The notes under the pieces: model-generated
Told to the model about the DNA's origin: nothing
Databases searched by the model: none
Seen by the model: only the letters and a program-made list of their open reading frames with translations
Program-made: the position numbers and the translations under genes
Part shown: one piece after another, positions 55,099 through 64,000 of the stretch
How positions within the stretch are numbered: the stretch's first letter is position 1
Layout: each line of letters begins with the position of its first letter
Assembly (NCBI GenBank): GCA_021432635.1
Contig: MU270083.1
Location: 128,114 to 192,113, forward strand
DNA from: Thozetella sp. PMI_491
Taxonomy: Eukaryota; Ascomycota; Sordariomycetes; Chaetosphaeriales; Chaetosphaeriaceae
Length of the DNA: 64,000 nucleotides
Direction of reading: 5' to 3'

Positions 55099-56536
55099 AC
55101 CACCCGTCAGGAGTTCCCTAGGCGCTGAGCGAGAGTAGGCAGGCGGTGTATCCATGGGCCGATGCACCCGAGGTGTATGAAAAAGCTATTTATCGGACGA
55201 CATTCAACGTTTGCTATGTCGGAAGTACGATCTATCTTCAATCCCATGTACGGAGCTCCCTTTGCCGGAGATGCAGAGGCTCCTTATTTTTCTCTTCATG
55301 TGCTTAGAGCGGCTTGGAAAAGTGTCTCCTGAGGAGCTGTGTTTTTCTTTGGCGGTTTGGTGTGCCGCACCGCGGACTTGGAAGCACTTGACCTTGCTTC
55401 ATCTTGTAATAATGACTTCAGCCTAATCAACCCTTTTTTAACGATTTGTGACGAACCATCATGTGCAACCAACACAGCGTTCGTGAGATCTAAGTTCGTG
55501 AAGTATGCCGATGGTCGTTCCATGGCCTTCCGTCGGCCGAAGCCGTCTCTGTCCCCAGGGGTTCTCCTTACCCCTGGACGTCTTATTCTCGCAGCCGGCC
55601 GACCTCCACCTAATCACCGACAGAGATTGGCCTACTCTCGTTACATCAGCCGCCCTGCTCATCTTAACTTGGCTCATGGCATTCAGCCATGCCAACCAGA
55701 TAGACGCGAGATATTACCCGGGCTCCGCCTCCCGCAAGCAGCAGCGGCGAATCCCCTCGCCCGAAACGGGTGTCTAGCGAAACAAGGGTCCTCCTATGCG
55801 AGCCTGCCAGCCTGCTTGCCTGCCAGCCCGACTGTCAGATTTGACCAGGCTTCCCCGCTGTCCCGGTCGATTGGTAGGCGCCATCTGCATTGATGCGTAG
55901 ATTGCAGATATATCGGCAGGATTGGCGATCCCGCCGTCGCTGTATGACTTCACGCGTCTTGGGCTTCCTTCGGCCAGACAGCAAGGCTAGCTGGGACAGC
56001 TGCTCTGGGGGATGTCTCTGGGTAGGGCACAGGGACGTCATCAATGATGTTGGGTGATGTTGTCCCGGCAGACCACACCCGCCTTTTTCGACTCGGAGCT
56101 TGGTCTCTTGAGGAAGCACCGAAATGCTTGTTACCCTTCTTAGCGGCCCGACTAGGAGCGAATTTCTAATGCTCAAGAATCTTGAGATAAGTTTGAAGGG
56201 CAGCCTAGGGTCTCGTGGACACAAAGGAACACTTCGGCCTTGCTCTCCGCCAAGACGTATCGTGAAGACAGCCTCCAGCTGACAACATCCGACATTATGG
56301 AGGGTTCGGCAGGGAGCTGATGTCAACATGAAATTCATTGCCCGTGGTATCATGCATGCCTGCGATATATTGTACAAATTTATACGCACCAGCCCATAGG
56401 AACTCCCAGTGTAATCATGCCGCCGACTCCACATCCTTGGGTGTTCGTCCCATGCCCAGACTCCGCACGCCCGCCAGTCTCGTTTACTGTCTTGAGATAC
56501 AGGCCATTTTCGACCTTGCACTTCCCGCACGCAAGC
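55099..56536. other. Convergent intergenic region, 1.4 kb
   Basis: Lies between the 3' ends of the GPI-protein and CENP-O genes. A plus-strand frame at 55339-55893 lacks domains and is not called. Confidence 0.45.
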
Positions 56537-58293
56537 TCATTGCCGTACCGGATGAACAAGTCCAGCCAGGTGCCTGACCAGCCGTTCGATCCGAATCTTG
56601 CCAAGCTCACGGTTTCGGAGCAGGCGCCGAGCCGTCTTGCGGTCCACGCCCTCCTGGTCTAGCACGACCAGTTTTGTGACAAGCCCGTCGTCGTCCATCA
56701 TGAGCTCGGCCGTCCGGCCGTCGGCCCACTCAATCCGAAGCTGCTTAACCTGAGGGTCCATGATGCGTATCTGGGCAACCCCCTGTCTCGGTGGGTGAGA
56801 TTTCGAATCCCACGATAAACCTGTCGCCATCTCATCCTGTGTTGAGGAAGCCTCGCTGTCGTCAGAGTGTGAATCTGATGCGCTGCTCTCGCTCTGACCC
56901 GACCGCCCCTCTCCGGGATCTCGTTCAGTGTCGTCTCTAATGTCATCCCTCTTCCTATCATAGTCTGCTGGGTATCGCTTCTGCCTTCTCCTTCCGCCCT
57001 GGTCGAGATTCATGTCCGCGTCGCCGGCGTCGCTCTCGTCGCTTTCGTAGCAATACATACTGTCGTCACTATTGTCGTCGTCTGCGCCGTCTTCTGTCTC
57101 TGACGGTTTCGGCAAAAATCTGTTTTGGGTGCCATCGCTCTCCACGCCCGCGGCCTCCATCATGTCTGCAACCCAGCTAAGGCGATTATTGTAGGCGACG
57201 AGCTCACAGCGGAGTTCCTTCAGAAATCGGGGCAAATCTTGAGGCGTTTCTCGCACACAGACGTGACCTTCTTCGACCTCACCTGTGGCGCTTCTAGGGC
57301 CTCTCCAAGTCTGCTGTGCCCGGCTCCTATTCGATGCATTTTCGCGAGCAACGCGTCCACTAGGAGCGGCTGTCTTCGGAGCAGCCCTCTTGATGGCTAT
57401 ATTGCTTTTCGGTGGGGGGTTCCGCTTCCCTGCTGCTGTTGCTTTGGATGCATTGGCTCTTCTGAAAGCTGCGCCTTTCCTGACGGCAGCGGCTTTCTTC
57501 AACTCAACAACACGCCTCCGGGCAGCGTTCCTCTTGGCGGCCTCCAGCCTTCGGGCAGTTGGCTTCCACGTTGCTGTCGACATCCACCCGCCATCCTTCT
57601 GATTGCGACAACACTCCCGCTCCCCAGGAGCTAACCTATCCTCCGTCCACTTCGGTGCCGGCAAGTACCTCTCCGCGAGGGCCTCTACTGCAACGCCCGG
57701 AGGGACCGTGTGCCAGGCAAGCTTCACCCACGTGCGTCTCTTGGGCCACGCGCGCAGCATAAAGATAAAATAGGGTGTCTTGAAACGGCCATTGCTGCAC
57801 ACATCAATGCGCACGCCGAGCAGATGGCCGCTGTCGAGCGCGTACGGGTCTGGGTCCCGAACTGAGAAGGCAGTTATGCCCGCGAGCATCCGGTAGGCAT
57901 TCTCTTCGAGTACGATGGAGGTGGTGTCAACGGCTGCAAGGAGTGCCTTCCGTCTGGGGTCATGGGGTGGAAGTGAGGCGATTGCAGATCGCGTCGAGGG
58001 GTTGCTGAGGAGGATGGCGGCCTGAATATCGAGCTCGCGTGAGAGAGCGGCATCTGGTCGCGTTAGGGGGACGGCCCAAGGCTGAAGGAGAGGGGGAAGG
58101 GGGAGGGGGGGGGCTCACTCTCGGCCTCGAGTGCTTCTATTTCCTCTGCAGTCTTGTTTCTATTGCTAGTGCTCAACTCGGCGACTGTATCCGTGGGATC
58201 GTTTGCTTTAGGTGCAATGGAAGGAGAGCTTGGCAGAGGCGATGGGGCGGGAATCGCGAGCGGACTACTCGCGGGCCAAGCTGAAGTAGCCAT
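56537..58293 (-). CDS. CENP-O/Mcm21-like inner kinetochore protein with long insertions
   Basis: Exons 58293-58119 and 58053-56537 give 563 residues; the 65-nt intron has a GTGAGC donor and CAG acceptor. A coiled segment crosses the junction (EEIEALEAENAALSRELDIQAAILL). The CENP-O RWD fold follows: MLAGITAFSVRDPDPYALDSGHLLGVRIDV, GRFKTPYFIFMLRAW, WHTVPPGVAVEALAERYLP. It continues with QDLPRFLKELRCELVAYNNRLSWVADM and ends with VKQLRIEWADGRTAELMMDDDGLVTKLVVLD. CENP-O pairs with CENP-P in the COMA/CCAN complex. The fold is split by an Ala/Arg/Lys-rich insert (about 225-308) and an acidic Ser/Asp-rich insert (about 378-473), making it roughly twice the usual size. It is divergent from the SLC33 gene. 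Confidence 0.87.
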
Positions 58294-59361
58294 GGTATTG
58301 GGAAGATTCAAAGGAGCATTTGCGAGTGTACAGAGCTCCAGGGATTGTCATGTTGTAGCGGGCTCGCTGGGTTGTCGCACAGTCGGGTTGCAAAGGAAAG
58401 CTTGACGCGGTTTGCTGCCCCTCCAAACCTGGGTTGACGCGCCGCATAGTCAATAAGGCACTGGCAGATGCTGGGGGCCCCACTCTGGAGGTGGTTCTCC
58501 CAAGCTTTAGGCAAAATGGCCCAATCAGCAAAGCTTATCTTTCGCCTAGCAATTTTTGGATGCGTTGCCAGCCGAGCCAGCTCCCCAATGCAGAAGGTCA
58601 GAGGCCCATTGGCCCACAGAACCCCCCCCTTACACCCTCTAACCCAGTCTGTGATAGCCCTGTTTGTCCCTGCCAACCAGGACCTCGGGTTCTCAGGGGT
58701 TCTGTGAGATCTATGGGGTAGGCGCAACACTATGTTCGCCAATCTAAACCTTCCAGCTGTTCTCTTCGACTTTGGACCTCGAAGGCGAAGGGACAAGACA
58801 TCTCCAGGCTCGCCCGCGTCAGTTGCGTCGTCATAGAGGCGAGGTTCATGGCTGTCGCATTTGGACCTTCAGGCTTGTTGAAGCCCTTCTTGAGACTTTC
58901 TCCCATCCATTCCGCCCTTTTTGCCACGTCCGATTAAGCTTCCCGCTCAGAGGCCACGGTTGCTTCACGCAATTTTTTGCGCTTCCAGGCTCCCAGGCCC
59001 TCGGGCTGCGAAGGAACGCCCCAACCAGGGCCTCCCCTCCTCCGCTGCGACTCGATCCGAAGCGCTTGTTGCTGAATTCATCCGGTCATTTTTGCTACGG
59101 CCTAGGCCTTCGCCCGCTATTTCGTGGAAAAAAAAAAAACAGCGGCCAGCTGGTATCCCTTGCAAAACACCTCGAACCCGCATTGAACTCGCTTTTGTCT
59201 GTCGCATCTCGACCAGCACAGCACATTTCTCGCCGCCTGCCCAGCTCTGAACCTCGGTGAACCTAGTCGCCTTGCTCCCTTTACTCTCGAACTGCACGGC
59301 ATAGACCGAGATCGCTCAGTCGACAACCTCCTACCCCTCCGCCTCCGCCTCAAAGAGCCCT
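58294..59361. promoter_or_regulatory. Divergent region, CENP-O / SLC33-type transporter
   Basis: 1.07 kb between opposite start codons. No gene is seen inside. A 12-A run lies near 59127-59138. Confidence 0.45.
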
Positions 59362-59488
59362 ATGGGTAACCGAGCCCGCCGCGCAAAATCGCCAAAGCAG
59401 AACGGGGCGTCTCCCGAGCCCGAGCCCACCGCAGAGGCAACAAACGGTCACGCCCGCGCCCGCGGCACCGGCCTGAGCATCAACACCA

Positions 59489-59528
<40 letters not shown>

Positions 59529-61226
59529 AATGAACAACGGCAACGTCGAGGTTCTAAGACGTAACGTCTCCCACGACTCGGCGAGCGTGACGGCCAACCT
59601 CATGACGCGCGAATCCTTCTCCCTGGACGAGCCGGTCCCCAAGACCCCGACGGTCAACAACCATGGCTTCTTTGACCTGCCCAAGCAGGATCAGAAGAAC
59701 TTTGGTCTCTTAGTCCTCCTATACTTCCTCCAGGGTGTGCCCCTCGGCCTGGCCACGGGCTCCGTGCCCTTCCTCCTAAAGAACCACATGTCGTACAGCG
59801 AGATTGGCATCTTTAGCCTGGCGTCATACCCCTATTCTTTGAAGCTATTCTGGAGCCCCATAGTGGACGCGGTATGGAGCCCGAAGGTGGGCAGGAGGAA
59901 GAGCTGGATCCTGCCCATCCAGTTCCTCTCGGGCCTCGGCATGCTCTGGCTTGGATCCGAAGTGGAGGGTTTGATGGAGATGACAGGCAAACCCGGCGGC
60001 CCAACGGTCTGGGGCTTCACCGGCTGGTGGTTCTTCCTGGTTCTCATGTGCGCGACGCAGGACATTGCGGTAGACGGCTGGGCGCTCACCCTCTTGACCC
60101 CCGGCAACATATCGTATGCCTCGACCGCCCAGACTGTTGGCCTCACGGCAGGACAGTTTCTCTCCTACACCGTGTTCCTTGCCTTCTACTCCAAGGATTT
60201 TGCCAACAGGTGGTTCCGCACGGTCCCGCAAGAGTACGGCTTGATGAGCCTGGGCGGATACCTGACATTCTGGGGATGGGCCTATATTGCCGTCACGATT
60301 GGCCTGGCGCTCATGAAGCGCGAGGAGAAGACCAAGAATGAGGACGGCATTTGGGACGTCTACAAGATCATGTGGGGCGTGCTCAAGCTCAAGAACATCC
60401 AGGCCATCATCTTGGTGCACCTGATCGCCAAGATCGGCTTCCAGGCCAACGACGGCGTTACGAATCTGAAGCTTCTCGACAAGGGCTTCGGCACGGACAA
60501 CATGGCGCTGACCGTCCTAATCGACTTCCCCTTCGAGATTGGCCTGGGTTACTACGCCGGCAAGTGGTCGCAGGAGTTCACACCCATGCGCCTTTGGTGC
60601 TGGGGCTTCATGGGCCGCCTGGTCGCCGCTGTTGTCGCGCAGCTCGTCGTTGTCATCTTTCCCTCCGGCGGTGTCACGGGCTGGTATCTCCTGGTTGTCA
60701 TCGCGTCGCATGTCTTCTCCACCTTCACAAACACGGTCATGTTCGTCGCCGTGTCCGCGTTCCACGCTAGAGTCGCAGACCCAGTCATCGGCGGTACTTA
60801 TATGACCCTGCTGGCAACGTAAGTTTTGTTACCCTTTTTCTCCTTCTGGTAACTCGGCGCTCTGCTGACAATGCATTTAGCGTGAGCAATCTCGGCGGCA
60901 CTTTCCCTAGGTTCTTTGTCCTACGCCTTGTCGATGCCTTCACCAGCGCGACTTGCCACCCGCCCAGCTCTACGCTGGACCAATCCACGCTCAAGGGCCC
61001 CCTCGTCACGCAGGCCTTCAGCTGTGCCATCCAAGCCGACAAGGAGCGATGCTTGGCCGGGGGTGGCAGCTGCGATATGGCGCGGGATGGCTATTACATC
61101 GTCAACATCATCTGTGTCGCCATTGGCGTCACAACCTTTTTTATGTTTATCAGACCGAAGGTGCTGCAGCTCCAGGCCCTACCGCTCCGCGCGTGGCGGC
61201 TATCCCCCGTCGGCACTGCGAAATGA
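59362..61226 (+). CDS. Acetyl-CoA transporter, AT-1/SLC33 family
   Basis: Exons 59362-60818 and 60881-61226 give 600 residues; the intron has a GTAAGT donor and CTGAC branch. The N-terminal 110 residues are disordered with an Asn-Gly repeat. The MFS-like SLC33 body begins at FFDLPKQDQKNFGLLVLLYFLQGVPLGLATGSVPFLL. It shows SLKLFWSPIVDAVWSPKVGRRKSWILPIQ, then CATQDIAVDGWALTLL, FQANDGVTNLKLLDKGFG, and AFHARVADPVIGGTYMTLLATVSNLGGTFPRFF at the exon junction. These blocks identify the AT-1 family, which imports acetyl-CoA into the ER lumen for lysine or sugar acetylation. Eleven to twelve helices are apparent. A luminal Cys pair lies near the C-terminus (SCAIQADKERC, GGGSC). Confidence 0.96.
59491..59526 (+). 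repeat. (AACGGC)6 coding microsatellite
   Basis: Six exact hexamers encode an Asn-Gly run in the disordered N-terminus of the SLC33-type protein. Length is likely to vary between strains. Confidence 0.95.
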
Positions 61227-62708
61227 ATGTGTCAGGATTAAAGGCGGAATGAAATGGTTGGACCACCAAAGATAGCATTTGATCTGTAATAATATAGACA
61301 CAAAGCCGAGCCAGCTGTCATAGATGGATCGAGATCCTAGTAGAATGAGAGCTATTCGCGAGTACGATTTCGAAGTCAGAGACTAGTTCGCTCTTGTACG
61401 TGACCATGAGGAGGATGCCAAAGGGTGATGATGAGCTACCAAAGGTGCTGTTTGGCGGTTCGTGTGTGGGCTCTCTCCCCTTTCACTCAAAGCGGCGGTC
61501 TATGTAGTGGGCCCACGGTAGGGATGCCCAGAGGGTAAAGGCTAGCTACCGAGGTAGACACTCTGGTGCGTCAACGGTCAGAGATTAGCACAGGTCTTAG
61601 TTCCGCCCCACCCTCCCTTACGGTAGCATCGTTAGGCGAAGGTTGGCATCAATCGGGTGCTGCGCCTGATGCATGCTCTCCTCATGTCCATCTCGCACCA
61701 GCAACCTTTCTGTCGTGTCACCAGAGCAGGAGCAAAAAATGCCAAAAGTCTCCAGAGAGAGAAGCTCGGGACATTCTGGCTCCCCGGGAATGATGGGCGG
61801 CTGAGGGCGACGGCATCTCCCCTTACAAAAGTAAACATGCTTCCCGATTCGGGGGACGTTTTTCTCCCGAGCGCAACCCTAACCCACGCTTTCGGGTGCA
61901 TCCGACCGCCCGCCTATTTTTAAGCCTATCTGCCAACCTCCTCCAGCGACCGGGGTGTCTTGCGCATGGCGTCTGCAACCCCTGCTCAAAATGGCGGTAT
62001 GAAAAGAAATTCAACCTCTTCCGGCCGGATCGCGTGTCGGCCATGCAAGGCCTGTCAGACGCGCCAATGCGTCCCGTTCCTGGCGCGCCCAGGGGCAGCA
62101 CGGTTCTCTCCGAGATTTGACGCCTCGATCCTGTGCGCTGCCCTTGGGGGCGCGGAGGGACCTCTCTCCCTTCGGAGGAACACTGAGGATCTAGGGCCTG
62201 CTGGCTCTTGGCTTCTGATGGAGCATCCAGGGCTAGCTAGCAAATGGCGGGGCCCCTCAGTCTGCCGCCCCCTCGTTGCATCAAGTTCGTCGGGCATCAA
62301 CACATTCTACAGTCCACCGTTCGCGCGGCCGCGAGATAGGTCTTCGGGACGGGCCTTCAGACCGCCTAGTGTGCCCTGACAGCCAACGGGGGACAGATCC
62401 GGGGGGAGGGGGGCTAGGGACCTTCTTAGCAGCAGGGTCGCACGAGATTCCACCAGGTGTTAGCCCAATCGAGCCACACCGACCTCCTCGACAGCCTGCT
62501 AGCGCCGGGGTGCGCTACGTGGCCAGCTCACCGCCTATTTTCCATCGAGGCGGCCCTCAGGGGCGAACCCCATCTCGAAAACCTTCAAGTAGGGCGCGAG
62601 CTGCTGCCCGGAATCCCTTCTTTTCTTTTCCTTCCCCAGAGCTCCTCCTGGCTAGTCCGGAGGGGTGATTTGAGGGGTCTCAGTGGCCTCGTCAGTTAGA
62701 TCCAAAAA
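61227..62708. other. Intergenic, 1.5 kb
   Basis: Frames here (61566-62668) are Arg/Pro/Ser-rich on both strands without domains. I see no gene. Confidence 0.45.
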
Positions 62709-63175
62709 ATGTCTTCCTACATGCACGGAGGGGTCTTTGTAGGCCTCCTCATTACGTGCCTGATCTTTGCCTCGATCGAAATCTACAGCGACATGACCCT
62801 CGGCCCGCACGGCCTCGAGGTGGCGCCCGCCGACCGGCGGGACGCCAAGTTCGTCTCCCGCCCCGTCCCCTCGGTCAACCCCAACGCGGGCTGCCTCGTC
62901 TTCTACTCCGAGGTGCACCCCAAGACAAACCAACGAAGGGACCGTGTGGGATTCTACATGAAGCAAGCGGGAGCGCATGGTGTGTACTACCCTTCTCTCA
63001 TTTGCGCGCCAAGCTGCGGCTGCTAACCCGCGGGGTAGAGAGCTTCTTTGGCGCGGCCGACAACGACCAGCGCCGGGGGGTGACCAAGGCGCTTGACGAC
63101 CTGTTCTCCACGTCCGCCCAGAGCATGAGGAAGCGAATCGACGCCTCTTCGCCTCTGGTCGTGGGGCCGTTATGA
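62709..63175 (+). CDS. Small single-pass membrane protein, family unknown
   Basis: Exons 62709-62979 and 63039-63175 give 135 residues; the 59-nt intron has a GTGTGT donor, CTGCTAACCC branch and GTAG acceptor. A hydrophobic segment (VFVGLLITCLIFASIEIY) near the N-terminus follows a short MSSYMHGG lead, like a signal anchor. The rest is soluble (GLEVAPADRRDAKFVSRP, NAGCLVFYSEVHPKTNQRRDRVGFYMKQ, then GVTKALDDLFSTSAQSMRKRIDASSPLVVGPL). I do not recognise a family. Splicing is well supported by the branch site and the in-frame join. A small mitochondrial or ER membrane protein is possible but unproven. Confidence 0.6.
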
Positions 63176-64000
63176 CCACGGCCCTGGCGCACTAAGACGC
63201 CATTCAACCGGCTCACTCAGAAGACGACCTGAGTGAGCCAAGATTGCGGCGTGCTCGCTGGAGCGAGCATAAACACAGCTGCAAGGAGAAGGGGAGGGTG
63301 TAGGCTAAAAGTCGGGTTGGTACCCCGGCGGATGGCGGCTTCCTGCTTGACGCATGGTTTCTTTTGTTAGCGTGAAGTTGTCGGCCTTTTCCAAGATGAA
63401 TGACTGGCATGGAAAAAAAAAACGGTACCAAAATCTGGACGAGCACCTCGTCGGACATGGACCCAACTCTTTCCTTTGTCTACACTATATCTATCACGAT
63501 AGCATTACGATAACGACCTAATGAGATATCAATCATGTCCTCAAAATACGTTCCCGAATCCTTGTGCGAATGAGGTTGGCCCTGCTGTGAAATACTGACC
63601 GCCAGATTGGGTCGACCTCTTATTCACTATAGCTGGTCGAACTCAGGTCCTTTCACTATGGCGTGTGGCTGAAGATCGAATGGGTGGCAAGCAATGTATT
63701 ATGTGCACCTAACTAACGCTATTCTTCGTAGCTGGGCTTTGAAGCCGAGTAGCATCTCCTGGCGCAAAACGAGTGAGTTCCATCTCCTCATTATCACAAA
63801 TCCTCCCCTACTTTCCCCCATACGCTATGCAAGCCGCAAAGTCTCGTCCATACGTAGCTGCAGAAGCAGCTCAAACAAAGGAAAATAAAGAGAGTCTCGA
63901 ACGAAACCTGCAAAGCCTGTCGTGGTTGCTGCAATCTGATAACCACTAGATGTTCTGGGAAGAGAATTTGGGAAATACAAGTTTTAAGGGCAAATAACGA
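63176..64000. other. Right-edge intergenic sequence
   Basis: Becomes AT-richer to the edge. No supported gene; the short frame at 63694-63888 has no recognisable content. A gene may begin beyond the window. Confidence 0.45.

Noticed and set aside
61566-62668. Overlapping frames of 75-139 codons on both strands
   Set aside because: Arg/Pro/Ser-rich on both strands with no domain, which is what GC-rich non-coding DNA gives.

Overview
The window is nuclear DNA of a filamentous ascomycete (Pezizomycotina, most likely a Sordariomycete). It has short introns of about 55-150 nt with GT..AG ends and CTRAY-type branch sites. Housekeeping genes lie close together on both strands, and there are fungal-specific families (DUF7728, DUF7704, BYS1/thaumatin-like, a DMATS prenyltransferase, a GPI wall protein). 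A TA-rich transposon relic carries the marks of repeat-induced point mutation (RIP). Exon models below were joined by hand, and every spliced model sums to a multiple of three. Many genes need two to six exons, so single open frames understate them.

Layout. 1-3060: AT-rich relics, including a dead Tc1/mariner transposase on the minus strand. 3.7-14.9 kb: pirin, a Ser/Gly-rich membrane protein, a DUF7728 membrane protein, a lone indole-type prenyltransferase (DMATS) and a Nop6-like RRM protein. 15.7-16.7 kb: the Rac GTPase, followed by a 5.8-kb stretch without a recognisable gene that contains a strong G-quadruplex motif. 22.6-30.4 kb: a gene-poor accessory island with a secreted BYS1-like protein, a secreted Kex2-type repeat peptide precursor and a broken secreted-protein gene. 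30.4-48 kb: a dense core block with CENP-T, Shy1/SURF1, an ER-type UBX protein, a twin CX9C protein, a SET-domain methyltransferase, Coq4, PDCD5, a ketopantoate-reductase-like protein, Rrp47/C1D, DUF7704 and a secreted amidase. 49.9 kb: an intron-containing tRNA-Arg(CCT). 50.6-63.2 kb: an MFS transporter, a GPI-anchored wall protein, CENP-O, an SLC33-type acetyl-CoA transporter and a small membrane protein.

The genes do not form one pathway. Themes recur: mitochondrial respiration (Shy1, Coq4, CX9C protein), inner kinetochore (CENP-T and CENP-O, 24 kb apart), nucleolus and RNA (Nop6-like, Rrp47), and cell surface (Ser-rich membrane protein, DUF7728, BYS1, GPI protein). The most promising undescribed element is the 145-residue precursor at 27666-28103: a signal peptide, a short pro-region, then five copies of a 17-residue acidic peptide separated by paired KR sites, ending exactly at the last copy. 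This is the architecture of fungal Kex2-processed repeat proteins (alpha-pheromones, dikaritin-type RiPP precursors), but the core matches neither class that I know.
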